Shown piece by piece: positions 1 to 8,109 of a stretch of DNA of 64,000 bases. Below the pieces are notes generated by a model that saw nothing but the letters and a program-made list of their open reading frames with translations, made no database searches and was not told where the DNA came from. A program made the position numbers and the translations under genes. Within the stretch, counting starts at the first letter, position 1. Each line of letters begins with the position of its first letter. The stretch is from Streptomyces gelaticus (GTDB lineage Bacteria > Actinomycetota > Actinomycetes > Streptomycetales > Streptomycetaceae). Where the stretch lies: the NCBI RefSeq assembly GCF_014649535.1, contig NZ_BMTF01000004.1, positions 112,397-176,396 on the forward strand, given 5' to 3'.

Positions 1-28
1 CAGGTACCGGTGCTGAAAGGTTCTTCCA

Positions 29-979
29 GTGACTGACATCAAGAAGACGGGCCCGGCCGACCAGCCGCCCATACCCTCCACCCCACCGACCGGACCCGAG
101 GCGATCAGGGCCGTTCCGGTCCGGCACTACGGCCGGTACGTCTCGGCGGTCATCGCGATCGGGGCGTTCGTCGCGATCGTCTACGCCTTCAGCCAGGGCA
201 AGATCAACTGGGGTGCGGTCCCCGACTACTTCTTCGACCACCGCATCCTCAAGGGCGTCACCCAGACCCTGCTGCTGACCGCGCTGTCCATGGTCATCGG
301 CATCGTCGGCGGTGTCCTGCTGGCCGTCATGCGGCTGTCCAGGAATCCGGTGACGTCGTCGATCGCCTGGTTCTACATCTGGTTCTTCCGCGGTACCCCG
401 GTCCTGGTCCAGCTGTTCGTCTGGTTCAACCTGGGCCTGGTCTTCGAGTACATCGACCTCATGCCGATCTACAAGGACTACTGGTCGAGCTTCATGACGC
501 CGCTGCTGACGGCGCTGCTCGGCCTGGGTCTGAACGAGGCCGCGTACATGGCCGAGATCTGCCGTGCGGGTCTCCTCTCGGTCGACGAGGGCCAGACGGA
601 GGCGTCGCACGCGCTGGGCATGAGCCACGGCAAGACCCTGCGCCGCGTCGTGATCCCGCAGGCGATGCGGGTGATCGTGCCGCCGACGGGCAACGAAGTG
701 ATCAACATGCTCAAGACGACGTCACTGGTGGCGGCCGTGCAGTTCTACGAACTGTTCAAGTACGCCCAGGACATCGGGCAGGGGTCCGGTGCCCCGGTCG
801 AGATGTACTTCCTGGCCGCGGCCTGGTACCTGATCATGACGTCGGTGCTGAGCATCGGCCAGTACTACCTGGAGCGGTACTACGCGCGCGGTTCGAGCCG
901 CAACCTGCCGCCCACCCCGTTCCAGAAGGTCAGGGCCAATCTCCTGTCCCTGGGCCGCCCGAAGGGAGTCATGGCATGA
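29..979 (+). CDS. Polar amino-acid ABC transporter permease
   Basis: This is an inner-membrane permease of the His/Glu/Gln/Arg ABC family. The 316-residue protein has a charged N-terminal tail of about 45 residues, then a hydrophobic core. Near residues 180-200 sits the EAA-type cytoplasmic loop ([13 protein letters not shown], then [13 protein letters not shown]) that contacts the ATPase. The GTG start lies 8 bases after GAAAGG. The stop overlaps the next gene's ATG by four bases (ATGA), so the two are translationally coupled. The matching solute-binding protein is presumably just left of the window. Substrate cannot be fixed from sequence alone; a polar amino acid is the family expectation. 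Confidence 0.93.
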   Translation: MTDIKKTGPADQPPIPSTPPTGPEAIRAVPVRHYGRYVSAVIAIGAFVAIVYAFSQGKINWGAVPDYFFDHRILKGVTQTLLLTALSMVIGIVGGVLLAVMRLSRNPVTSSIAWFYIWFFRGTPVLVQLFVWFNLGLVFEYIDLMPIYKDYWSSFMTPLLTALLGLGLNEAAYMAEICRAGLLSVDEGQTEASHALGMSHGKTLRRVVIPQAMRVIVPPTGNEVINMLKTTSLVAAVQFYELFKYAQDIGQGSGAPVEMYFLAAAWYLIMTSVLSIGQYYLERYYARGSSRNLPPTPFQKVRANLLSLGRPKGVMA

Positions 980-1737
980 CCGCCATGGTGAAGGCCGAGG
1001 GCGTCCACAAGTCCTTCGGCGCCGCGCACATCCTCAAGGGCATCGACCTGGAGGTCGCGCCGCAGGAGGTCTTCTGTCTGATCGGCCCGTCCGGTTCCGG
1101 CAAGTCGACGTTCCTGCGGTGCATCAACCACCTGGAGCAGATCAACGCCGGCCGGCTGTACGTCGACGGCGAACTCGTGGGCTACCGGCAGAAGGGCGAC
1201 AAGCTCTACGAGCTCAAGGACAGCGAGGTCGCGCTGAAGCGCCGGGACATCGGCATGGTCTTCCAGCGCTTCAACCTCTTCCCGCACATGACGGCGATCG
1301 AGAACGTCATGGAGGCCCCCGTCCAGGTCAAGCGCGAGTCCAAGGCCGTCGCGCGGGCCCGAGCCGAGCGGCTGCTGGACCGGGTGGGCCTCGGCGACAA
1401 GGCGAAGAACTACCCCTCCCAGCTCTCCGGTGGACAGCAGCAGCGGGTGGCCATCGCCCGCGCCCTGGCCATGGAACCGAAGCTGATGCTCTTCGACGAG
1501 CCGACGTCGGCGCTCGACCCGGAGCTGGTGGGAGACGTCCTGGACGTCATGCGCGGTCTCGCGGAGGACGGCATGACGATGGTCGTCGTGACCCATGAGA
1601 TGGGCTTCGCCCGTGAGGTCGGCGACGCGCTGGTCTTCATGGACAACGGTGTGGTGGTCGAGTCCGGCCACCCGCGCGACGTGCTGACCAACCCTCAGCA
1701 CGACCGGACGAAGTCGTTCCTGTCGAAGGTGCTGTAG
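976..1737 (+). CDS. Polar amino-acid ABC transporter ATP-binding protein
   Basis: This is the ATPase partner of the preceding permease, 253 residues and full length for the GlnQ/HisP class. It shows Walker [10 protein letters not shown] near residue 37, a Q-loop ([13 protein letters not shown]), the signature [15 protein letters not shown], Walker B LMLFDEP and the switch histidine in [10 protein letters not shown]. The start overlaps the permease stop (ATGA). A strong hairpin follows the stop, so the transporter operon ends here. Confidence 0.95.
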   Translation: MTAMVKAEGVHKSFGAAHILKGIDLEVAPQEVFCLIGPSGSGKSTFLRCINHLEQINAGRLYVDGELVGYRQKGDKLYELKDSEVALKRRDIGMVFQRFNLFPHMTAIENVMEAPVQVKRESKAVARARAERLLDRVGLGDKAKNYPSQLSGGQQQRVAIARALAMEPKLMLFDEPTSALDPELVGDVLDVMRGLAEDGMTMVVVTHEMGFAREVGDALVFMDNGVVVESGHPRDVLTNPQHDRTKSFLSKVL

Positions 1738-1749
1738 CGGCGCGGCGAG

Positions 1750-1782
1750 AGGGCGGTACGGAGCAGTGCTCCGTACCGCCCT
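1750..1782. terminator. Bidirectional intrinsic terminator
   Basis: Perfect 16-base arms (1750-1765 and 1767-1782) leave a tiny loop and are followed by a T/C-rich run. The hairpin lies between the convergent ABC operon and the SigE-type operon and can serve both strands. Confidence 0.85.
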
Positions 1783-1794
1783 CTTCCGTTCCCC

Positions 1795-2544
1795 CTACTT
1801 CTTGGGCAGCAGCTCCGGGCTGAGCAGCAGCGCCCGCAACTGGTCGCGGGTCAGCGGCGGCGTCTTCAGCAGCGGGCCCTGTGCCCGCTCGCCCTCGAAG
1901 CCGGTGCTGTCACGGACGGACAGCACCCCGCCGTCCTTCAGGGTGAGCCGGCCGACCAGCTCCTTGCCCCACTGCGGCGCGCCCTCGTAGTTCATCGGGT
2001 CGCTCCAGGTCGTCAGCACCCGTCCGTCCGGCAGCTTCTCACTCACGCAGTCCGGCATGCCCGGCACCCCCGGGGCCGGCTTGCACGGGTCGTCCCCCGC
2101 GAAGGGGCTGCCGGTGTTCAGGTAGCCGATGACGAGGTAGCCGACGCCGCCGTCCCTCCGTACGGAGAAGTGCCCGTCCAGCGGGCCCGCCAGGTGCTCC
2201 ATCTCCTGCTTGGAGGTGTCGCCCTTGATGATGACGGAGAGCGAGACCTGGTCGACGGCTCCGACGTCCTTCGGCAGCACCTTCGCCAGCTTCTTCGCCC
2301 GGCCGCCGTTCCCAGCGAGCTCGACCGGGGCCGCCACCGCGGTCTCCTGCGTGTCCCCCTTCGGGGCCAGGTTCGGCACCGCGACAGCTCCGGCCGCGAC
2401 CACGGCGGCCGCCGCGACCGAGACGGTGACCCGGCGCCGCAGCCGCACCCGGGCGGCCCCGGCGTACACCGTCCGGGTGGTGGTGGCCGGCTGTCCCGCC
2501 TCGTCCGCGGCCCGCCCCAGCAGCTCGTGCACCTCGTTGCTCAT
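1795..2544 (-). CDS. Single-pass membrane protein partnered with ECF sigma factor
   Basis: The 249-residue protein has a cytoplasmic N-terminus of about 35 residues (MSNEVHELLGRAADEA), a basic patch (RVRLRRR), one transmembrane segment at about residues 36-58, and an extracytoplasmic domain of about 190 residues. It is the second gene of a pair: its ATG overlaps the stop of the upstream sigma factor gene (ATGA). This topology and coupling are typical of membrane proteins encoded with SigE-type (SigE family) ECF factors in Streptomyces. A role as regulator or anti-sigma factor is an inference; no zinc-binding anti-sigma (ZAS) motif is visible. Confidence 0.75.
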   Translation of the reverse strand: MSNEVHELLGRAADEAGQPATTTRTVYAGAARVRLRRRVTVSVAAAAVVAAGAVAVPNLAPKGDTQETAVAAPVELAGNGGRAKKLAKVLPKDVGAVDQVSLSVIIKGDTSKQEMEHLAGPLDGHFSVRRDGGVGYLVIGYLNTGSPFAGDDPCKPAPGVPGMPDCVSEKLPDGRVLTTWSDPMNYEGAPQWGKELVGRLTLKDGGVLSVRDSTGFEGERAQGPLLKTPPLTRDQLRALLLSPELLPKK

Positions 2545-3029
2545 ACCAATTCCTCCGCCATCTCGGCGCGCAGCGCCGCCAACCCCCGAGCCGCGTGGCT
2601 CTTGACCGTGTTCTCCCGCATCCCGAGCAGCCCGGCCGTGGCCTCGACGCTCAGGTCCTCCCAGTAGCGCAGGACCAGCACGGCCCGTTGCTTGTCCGTG
2701 AGCCGGGCGAGCGCCGCCCGCACCGCCAGCCCGGTGTCCGTGTCCGGTGCCCGGTCGGCGCGGTCCGGCAGTTCGCCGTAGGACTGTTCGCGCCGCCAGA
2801 ACCTGCGGCGGGATGCGATGAAGGTGTTGATCAACGTCTTGCGCGCGTACGCCTCGATGTTGTCGAGCCGTCCGTACCGCCGCCCCCCGAGCACCACCTT
2901 GACCAGCGTCGCCTGGACCAGGTCATCGGCCTCGTGCCGGTCGCCGCAGAGCAGGTACGCGCTGCGGAACAGCGCGGTACGTCTGTCTTCGACGAAGGCG
3001 TGCAGCGCGGCATCGTCTTCGATCCGCAT
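2541..3029 (-). CDS. SigE-family ECF RNA polymerase sigma factor
   Basis: This is a short (162 aa) sigma-70 family factor with region 2 (FRSAYLLCGDRHEADDLVQATLVKV) and region 4 (LTDKQRAVLVLRYWEDLSVEATAGLLG, then NTVKSHAARGLAALR). The motif set and length fit the actinobacterial SigE/ECF41-like group often described as the SigE family. It is co-transcribed with the membrane protein that follows through a four-base overlap. No self-regulated promoter could be assigned with confidence. Confidence 0.9.
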   Translation of the reverse strand: MRIEDDAALHAFVEDRRTALFRSAYLLCGDRHEADDLVQATLVKVVLGGRRYGRLDNIEAYARKTLINTFIASRRRFWRREQSYGELPDRADRAPDTDTGLAVRAALARLTDKQRAVLVLRYWEDLSVEATAGLLGMRENTVKSHAARGLAALRAEMAEELV

Positions 3030-3127
3030 CGTCGGCGCCCCTCTCCGGGTCCGCGGGTGCGGACCGTCTCATCCCTTCCAGTGCGGTGGGAGGCGCGGCG
3101 GGTTGCAGCGGAAGCCGGAAAGGAAGA

Positions 3128-3156
3128 GGCGGTACGGGCAACCGCCCCGCACCGCC
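3128..3156. terminator. Hairpin terminator after methyltransferase gene
   Basis: Arms 3128-3138 and 3146-3156 pair over 11 positions with one A-C mismatch. The hairpin sits 22 bases beyond the stop of the minus-strand methyltransferase gene. Confidence 0.6.
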
Positions 3157-3177
3157 CCTCCCCCGCACGTCCCGCCG

Positions 3178-3939
3178 CTACTTCACTGCGAGCACCAGGG
3201 TGTCCGAGGGCGACGCCCAGACGGTCCGCGCCTCGCCGAACCCCGCCGCGCGCAGGGTCTCGGTGTGCCAGCCGACGGAGGGCATGTCGCCGTCCGCGTG
3301 CTCACCGTAGATCCGGTACCGCTCGGCGGTCGGCCCGGCGAGGACCGGGTCCTTGGCGGCCAGCGCCCACCAGTCGGCCCAGTCGACCGCGCCGGCGGCC
3401 CTGGCGCGGTCCATGACGGCGTGCCGGTGGGCACGTTCGGCCGCGTTGATCCGGGGCGTCGCGGTGTCGATCATGTGGTCCGCGTTCATGAAGACGCCGC
3501 CGTCCCTGACGAGCCCGCCGATGTGCCCGTAGAGCGCGGTGAGCGGTTCGCTGTGCAGCCAGTGCAGGGCGGTGGCGGTGAGCACGGCGTCGTACGAGTC
3601 GTACGGCAACTGCGCCGCCCACTCGGGGTCCTTGAGATCCGCGGTGACGAAGGTGACGCGCTCGTCGCCGTCGAAGTAGCCGCGCGCGATGGCGAGCAGC
3701 GCCGGATCGAGGTCCACGCCGGTGCTGGTGGCTTCCGGGAACCGCTTGAGCAGCCGGTCCGTAATACTTCCCGTACCGCATGCGAGATCGAGCACCCTCG
3801 GCCGCGGCCCCACAAAGGCCTCGACCATGTCCAGCATCACCCGGAACCGGTCCTCGCGGTCGGGCATGTACCACTCCTGCTGCCGGTCCCAGCTCTCCTG
3901 CCAGGCCCGCCAGTCCGTACCCGTCGATGTGTCTGTCAC
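3178..3939 (-). CDS. Class I SAM-dependent methyltransferase
   Basis: This 253-residue protein transfers a methyl group from S-adenosylmethionine to an unknown small molecule. Motif I is VLDLACGTGSITDRLL at about residues 50-65, followed by the acidic end of strand 2 (GVDLDP) and TADLKDPEW. The GTG start at 3937-3939 is chosen because GGAGG lies 6 bases upstream; longer in-frame starts lack a ribosome site and would run into the shared intergenic region. It is divergent from the CGNR regulator gene, with a dyad between them that could coordinate both. Confidence 0.88.
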   Translation of the reverse strand: MTDTSTGTDWRAWQESWDRQQEWYMPDREDRFRVMLDMVEAFVGPRPRVLDLACGTGSITDRLLKRFPEATSTGVDLDPALLAIARGYFDGDERVTFVTADLKDPEWAAQLPYDSYDAVLTATALHWLHSEPLTALYGHIGGLVRDGGVFMNADHMIDTATPRINAAERAHRHAVMDRARAAGAVDWADWWALAAKDPVLAGPTAERYRIYGEHADGDMPSVGWHTETLRAAGFGEARTVWASPSDTLVLAVK

Positions 3940-3951
3940 CAGGAACCTCCA

Positions 3952-3984
3952 TGTAATACCCTGGACCAGTAAAAGCCCATTACA
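3952..3984. promoter_or_regulatory. Inverted repeat TGTAAT-N21-ATTACA in divergent promoter
   Basis: Half-sites TGTAAT (3952-3957) and ATTACA (3979-3984) are exact inverses, 21 bases apart. They are the only strikingly AT-rich motifs between the methyltransferase and CGNR genes. The position and symmetry suggest an operator, perhaps for the adjacent CGNR protein. The left half sits right beside the methyltransferase ribosome-binding site. Confidence 0.45.
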
Positions 3985-4029
3985 CCGTTCGCACGCATCG
4001 ACCATAGACCGACGCCGTAAGGACTACAA

Positions 4030-4659
4030 GTGGAACTGGCCTATTACTCGGACTACGCCGTACGTCTGGTCAACACCGAGGCGCCGGCCCGCAACAAGGA
4101 CTCCCTCACCTCCGTGGAGGCGGTCCGCGAGCTCTTCGGCGTCAACCGCCAGGCGGCCCGGCGGGCGACCGACGCGGATGTGACCCGCTTCAGGTCCGTA
4201 CGGGCGCGGCTGCGCTCGGTCTTCGAGGCGGCCGACGGCGGCGACGAGACGCTCGCCGTCGACCTGCTCAACTCACTGCTGCTGGAGTTCCCGGTCAGCC
4301 CGCAGATCTCCGGCCATGAGACCCGCGACGAGGACGGCAAGCCGGACTGGCACATGCACCTGGCCGACCATCCGTCGAACGCGACGGCCGGATACGCCGC
4401 CATCGCGGCGATGGGCCTCGCCTTCCATCTCACCTCGTACGGGGTCGACCGGCTCGGCGTGTGCGAGGCGTCGCCGTGCCGCAACGCCTACCTCGACACT
4501 TCCACCAACCGTTCTCGCCGCTACTGCTCGGACCGCTGCGCGACCCGAGCCAATGTGGCCGCCTACCGGGCCCGCAAGCGCCAGGAGACGGAACGGGCGG
4601 CCGACACCGGCCGCAGCGCGGAGACGGCCCAGGCCACCGCGCCCCGCACCGACCGCTGA
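4030..4659 (+). CDS. CGNR zinc-finger (ABATE-domain) putative regulator
   Basis: The 209-residue protein has the layout of the CGNR family: an alpha-helical N-terminal domain (FGVNRQAARRATDADV and following) and a C-terminal zinc-binding segment at about residues 148-188. There the pattern CEASPCRNAYLD..RRYCSDRCATRANVAAYRARKR is seen. The usual CGNR tetrad reads CATR here, but its Cys and Arg are kept. Family members are thought to be stress-responsive DNA-binding regulators. GTG start after AAGGA. Its 3' end overlaps the convergent sodX gene by 97 bases. Confidence 0.82.
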   Translation: MELAYYSDYAVRLVNTEAPARNKDSLTSVEAVRELFGVNRQAARRATDADVTRFRSVRARLRSVFEAADGGDETLAVDLLNSLLLEFPVSPQISGHETRDEDGKPDWHMHLADHPSNATAGYAAIAAMGLAFHLTSYGVDRLGVCEASPCRNAYLDTSTNRSRRYCSDRCATRANVAAYRARKRQETERAADTGRSAETAQATAPRTDR

Positions 4660-5021
4660 TCCTTCTTCAGCGGCCGGTAGCGCACCCAAGCCCTGGCCAG
4701 TACGAACTCCTCGGGCACCGCCCCGTAGTCCGTGCTGTCCCCGCCCGCGAAACTGTTGTCGGCCAGCACCCACCAGCCACCCCGACGACGCTCGGCGGCG
4801 CGCTTCACGACCAGCAGGTCCTGCTGGAACGGATGCCGCAGGATCACCACGTCACCGGGGCGCACCGTCGCCCCGTACTGCACGAGCAGCCAGTCGCCGT
4901 GATGGAGCGTCGGCACCATCGAGGGTCCGGTCACCTCCACCACCTGGAACGGCACCCTCGCCGCCAGCCCGCGCCCGTGCTGCCCCTGCGCCAGCTCAGG
5001 CGCCCCCGGCATCTCCCGCAT
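4563..5021 (-). CDS. sodX: Nickel superoxide dismutase maturation protease
   Basis: This is an S26 (signal peptidase I-like) protease that removes the leader of NiSOD so that the nickel hook can form. In the 152-aa product the nucleophile Ser is in TGPSMVPTLHHGD (about Ser34), the general base Lys is in LLVVKRAAE (about Lys73), and the conserved last box reads ADNSFAGGDSTDYG. No long transmembrane segment is seen, consistent with a cytoplasmic enzyme. Two ATGs nine bases apart are possible (5021 or 5012); both have GGAG-type sites. It is divergent from sodN, as in other streptomycetes. The C-terminus is encoded antisense to the end of the CGNR gene. Confidence 0.9.
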   Translation of the reverse strand: MREMPGAPELAQGQHGRGLAARVPFQVVEVTGPSMVPTLHHGDWLLVQYGATVRPGDVVILRHPFQQDLLVVKRAAERRRGGWWVLADNSFAGGDSTDYGAVPEEFVLARAWVRYRPLKKDQRSVRGAVAWAVSALRPVSAARSVSWRLRAR

Positions 5022-5199
5022 CTCTCCGGCACCTCCCCGGTCCGTCCAGTACACGTCCTGTACAGCGTTTCGTGCATTCGGCCACTGGTCCCATCCTCGC
5101 CTGGACTTTTGGCCTAAGCCCATGGGGGCACCCGCAAAAACGCGTCTCTCACGGAGTAATGTCCCACCTGAGAAGACGATCACGAGGAAGGACAGCTCA

Positions 5200-5595
5200 A
5201 TGCTTTCCCGCCTGTTTGCCCCCAAGGTGAAGGTCAGCGCCCACTGCGACCTGCCCTGCGGCGTGTACGACCCGGCCCAGGCCCGCATCGAGGCGGAGTC
5301 CGTCAAGGCCGTCCAGGAGAAGTACCAGGCCAACGAGGACCCGCACTTCCGGGCCCGCGCGGTGGTCATCAAGGAGCAGCGCGCCGAGCTCGCCAAGCAC
5401 CACATCTCGGTGCTGTGGAGCGACTACTTCAAGCCCCCGCACTTCGAGAAGTACCCGGAGCTGCACCAGCTGGTCAACGACGCCCTCAAGGCCCTCTCGG
5501 CCGCGAAGGCCTCCACGGACCCGGCGACCGGTCAGAAGGCGCTGGACTACATCGCCCAGATCGACAAGATCTTCTGGGAGACCAAGAAGGCCTGA
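5200..5595 (+). CDS. sodN: Nickel-containing superoxide dismutase
   Basis: The enzyme dismutates superoxide using nickel held by an N-terminal hook. The 131-aa precursor carries a 14-residue leader (MLSRLFAPKVKVSA) followed by the mature start HCDLPCGVYDP. This supplies the His1, Cys2 and Cys6 ligands after cleavage by SodX. The remainder matches the canonical four-helix protein to its last residues (DKIFWETKKA). The ATG follows GAGGAAGGA. In S. coelicolor sodN is activated when nickel is plentiful, partly because a small RNA from the sodF 3' end no longer pairs with the sodN leader; that regulation is known for the family and not proved here. No typical signal peptide is present. Confidence 0.98.
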   Translation: MLSRLFAPKVKVSAHCDLPCGVYDPAQARIEAESVKAVQEKYQANEDPHFRARAVVIKEQRAELAKHHISVLWSDYFKPPHFEKYPELHQLVNDALKALSAAKASTDPATGQKALDYIAQIDKIFWETKKA

Positions 5596-5887
5596 TCTTC
5601 GGCCGGGCTGTCCGACCTGCGATTTCGCGGCTCGCATCGCCCACCTCCCCGCACCCGGCCCGTCGGCCGCCGAGCACGGCGTTTATGACGGACCGGGTGC
5701 GGTCTTCTTCGCCCGGCCGCAAGTGGAACCAGATCCACTGCTCCAAAAGCCGCGCATCAGTGTGCGCCGAACAACACAGGTCACGAACTCGTCGACCGGA
5801 ATCGCGCACCGGAAACTGTCGGCCTCCGGCGGGTCGGCCCGACGGTCCTGTGGTGAGCGTCACCCGGGCCCCACTGCAACGCGCCTC

Positions 5888-6373
5888 TCATGGCAGGGAG
5901 CGGGTGAGCCATACCAGTTCGCCGCGATCATCGGTCGATACGTGGTCGCGCTCGAACCCGAGCTTGTCGAGAACGCGAAACGACGGCGCGTTCCAGATGC
6001 GCACCGTCGCCCAGAGCCGCTTCCGTCCGGTCGCGATCGCGTCGTCGAGCACCGCGGAAGCCGCCTCGGTCGCGTAGCCCTGTCCGTGCACGCGCCGGAA
6101 CAACTCGTACGCGATCTCGGGCTCGTCGACGGAAGCCCGCCCGACAGTAAGCCCGCAGTACCCGATGAAGTCGCCCACATCGCGACGGACGACGGGCAAT
6201 AGGGCAATGCCTGTCCGTACCGAGGCGACCCGCTCGTCCTCGATCATCTGCCGGTTGTGCTGGATCGACGGCATGCCGTCGCCCCGTTCGGCGACGAGCT
6301 CGCGATGGGCGTCGATGTCGGAATCGGTCCACGGACGCAACGTCAGCCGGGCGGTTTCGAGTTGGAGTGACAT
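5888..6373 (-). CDS. GNAT N-acetyltransferase (RimJ/RimL-like)
   Basis: The 161-residue acetyl-CoA-dependent acyltransferase begins LETARLTLRPWTDSD, the typical start of this class. The acetyl-CoA loop is represented by RRVHGQGYATEAASAVLDDA, and the C-terminal signature by NAPSFRVLDKLGF. The ATG at 6371-6373 gives a full-length domain; a longer in-frame extension is possible but has no ribosome site. Substrate unknown. The 292 bases between sodN and this gene hold no convincing gene. Confidence 0.85.
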   Translation of the reverse strand: MSLQLETARLTLRPWTDSDIDAHRELVAERGDGMPSIQHNRQMIEDERVASVRTGIALLPVVRRDVGDFIGYCGLTVGRASVDEPEIAYELFRRVHGQGYATEAASAVLDDAIATGRKRLWATVRIWNAPSFRVLDKLGFERDHVSTDDRGELVWLTRSLP

Positions 6374-6447
6374 CGGCGGATACGACACGGCGGCAGTGTA
6401 TCGACGCCGCCCCGAACTCAACCGGATCAACCGAAATCCGCAGTCGC

Positions 6448-6981
6448 TCAGAAGGCGTGCCCGCCGGTGAGCCTCTTTTCCCAGAACACTTCGTCGCGCC
6501 ATGCGCCATCGGCGTAGAAGTGGTCATGGGCGACGCCCCAGGAACTGAATCCGTGCTTGCGGAGGATCGCCTGGGACGCGAGGTTGTCCAGTTGGGTGTG
6601 TGCCTCCAGCCGATGCAGGTTCAGCTCGTCCTCGGCAATCCGCAGTGCGAGGCCGACGGCACGGCTCGTGTGCCCGAGTCCCTGGTGGCGAGAAGACACC
6701 CAGTAGCCGAGGAATCCCTTCTGGAACGGGCCACGCAGGATCGAGCTGATGTTGACCTGCCCGACGACGGTCTCACCGGAGACCACGACGCCGGGCCACG
6801 CGAGCCCGTTCTCGTGGGAGGCCAGCAGGGATTCGATGACCGCGGCTTGACCGTCGGGCGTGTAGAACCCTGCCGGCCTCGCAGGCAGCCAGCGTGCGTA
6901 CGCCTGCTTGTCCCGGGAGAGCAGGCCGGCGAGTGCGGGGCCGTCGGAGGGCTCGATCAAGCGAATCGACGTGGAGTTCAC
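6448..6981 (-). CDS. GNAT N-acetyltransferase, ribosomal-protein-type
   Basis: The 177-residue protein resembles RimJ/RimL/SpeG-type acetyltransferases: IRLIEPSDGPALAGLL at the start, VVVSGETVVGQVNI in the core, YWVSSRHQGLGHTSRAV as the acetyl-CoA loop and LDNLASQAILRKHGF at the C-terminus. It lies on the same strand as the preceding acetyltransferase, 74 bases upstream of it, but the two are only distant paralogues. Substrate unknown. Confidence 0.85.
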   Translation of the reverse strand: MNSTSIRLIEPSDGPALAGLLSRDKQAYARWLPARPAGFYTPDGQAAVIESLLASHENGLAWPGVVVSGETVVGQVNISSILRGPFQKGFLGYWVSSRHQGLGHTSRAVGLALRIAEDELNLHRLEAHTQLDNLASQAILRKHGFSSWGVAHDHFYADGAWRDEVFWEKRLTGGHAF

Positions 6982-7078
6982 GGGTGTTCTGCCGTCTTGT
7001 CAGCTGCGGTGGTCGGTCGCGCGGGAGCTCTACGGTACGCCGCCGGCGGGAGCGGTCATCCATCCCACCGAATCGGCC

Positions 7079-7552
7079 CTAATCACCCGAGAATCCAAAG
7101 ATTCCCAGGTGGGTGGGCTTGTCATCGGCGTAGAGGACGACGTAATAGCCGGTCCACCGCATCCGGCACTCGCCCAAGAGGCTCCGCTCGTGTTCCTCGT
7201 GGCTCGCAGCATCATCGGCAGCGGCGACAAGTTCTTTGTACTGCGCGACCGTGGGACGGTCCGTACCGAAGTGGTGGACCACTCGGCCGGGTGCCAGAGG
7301 GCGAAGGGTGCCGTAGTCGGAGGGACGGGACTGCATCGGCGGGTCGTCCATGGCAACGACCGTGTCGATGTCGAGGATCGTATGGGTGCCCTCGTTTCCC
7401 ATGAACTCCGCATCCTCATACAGTTCCTCCAGACTTCGGTAGCGGGAACCGTCGCCGTACTGCTCCCGGAACAACCTGGCCTGCAAGGCCTTCAGTGCCG
7501 CCTCGACATCCCCGTCGTACCCGGTGACGTACTCCCATCCACTGGCACCCAT
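7079..7552 (-). CDS. Hypothetical protein, DUF-type, no clear family
   Basis: The 157-residue acidic, soluble protein starts MGASGWEYVTGYDGDVEAAL, with ATG at 7550-7552 and GGGAGG eight bases upstream. The first third (ALKALQARLFREQYGDG and following) resembles a protein found beside acetyltransferases in streptomycetes, but I recognise no catalytic motif. There is no signal peptide and no membrane segment. It stands alone between an acetyltransferase and the tRNA-like element. Confidence 0.7.
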   Translation of the reverse strand: MGASGWEYVTGYDGDVEAALKALQARLFREQYGDGSRYRSLEELYEDAEFMGNEGTHTILDIDTVVAMDDPPMQSRPSDYGTLRPLAPGRVVHHFGTDRPTVAQYKELVAAADDAASHEEHERSLLGECRMRWTGYYVVLYADDKPTHLGIFGFSGD

Positions 7553-7680
7553 GAAGCCGCCCTCCCTGAAGATCGTGAATGCCCAGACGGTAGCGGCAGG
7601 GACTGACAACCACTGTGGCCTCGCGCCGGGCTCGGGCCGGTTCCGGGATCGAGGGTCACCACGGGGCCTGCGGTCGACTG

Positions 7681-7797
7681 CGGCACCGGCGGGATTCGAA
7701 CCCGCGGGCGAGGAGGGCAGGTCCACCCTGTTCCCGCCAGTCGACGCACGGGTGACCTCCGGACGCCGATCGCCATGGGCCGCTCTGCCACGACACC
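7681..7797 (-). tRNA. tRNA-like gene, class II shape, undetermined specificity
   Basis: Read on the minus strand, the acceptor stem pairs 7791-7797 with 7682-7688 and extends to ten pairs including three wobbles. The D-arm is serine-tRNA-like (GCAGAGCGGCCCATGGC). The T-arm is ideal, with stem GCGGG/CCCGC around TTCGAAT (7689-7705). In between, 7741-7769 forms an 11-position stem with one C-U mismatch around a seven-base loop AGGTCAC. Then follows a long variable arm (7706-7740). The loop lacks U33, and 117 bases is longer than any normal tRNA. It could be a decayed tRNA, an allo-tRNA-like molecule or a tRNA-like RNA; it should not be read as a standard decoder. Confidence 0.5.
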
Positions 7798-7810
7798 GCA
7801 GTCTGCGGGA

Positions 7811-8109
7811 CCGCGCGATCCCGCTGCGGTGATCCCAGGGGTGGCTCCCGGCACGAGAAAGCCGTTGACGGAGGCGGGCGCAGACACGTGCGGGGGAGGC
7901 GCTTGGGAAGGTGTTTGCCAAGCCGATTACCCGGAAAGCGGCCGTGTCGCCGGAGGTTTCGCCTCTCCTGAGAGGACCATATGAATTCGGCCGATGCCGG
8001 TCCCCCATCGATTCGCTCCTCGTACCACCGATGAGTTTTCGGGGCGGGATCGGTCGATACGGGTGGATATGCGCAGACGACGGGGCTGCGCGCACGAGGG
8101 GAGACAGCG
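7811..8109. other. Intergenic stretch upstream of VOC gene
   Basis: About 300 bases lie between the tRNA-like element and the VOC gene. No open frame with Streptomyces codon bias was found. The only clear signal is GGGGAGA at 8098-8104, the ribosome site for the gene at 8110. Slightly AT-richer patches (7980-8050) may hold its promoter, but no -35/-10 pair is convincing. Confidence 0.5.

Noticed and set aside
880..1701. Long minus-strand frame opposite the ABC ATPase
   Set aside because: His/Leu/Val-rich shadow of a strong coding gene; all ABC motifs are on the other strand.
7681..7797. Ordinary serine or selenocysteine tRNA
   Set aside because: D-arm and T-arm fit, but there is no U33, no Ser or Sec anticodon in a standard seven-base loop, and no sel genes nearby; reported as undetermined.
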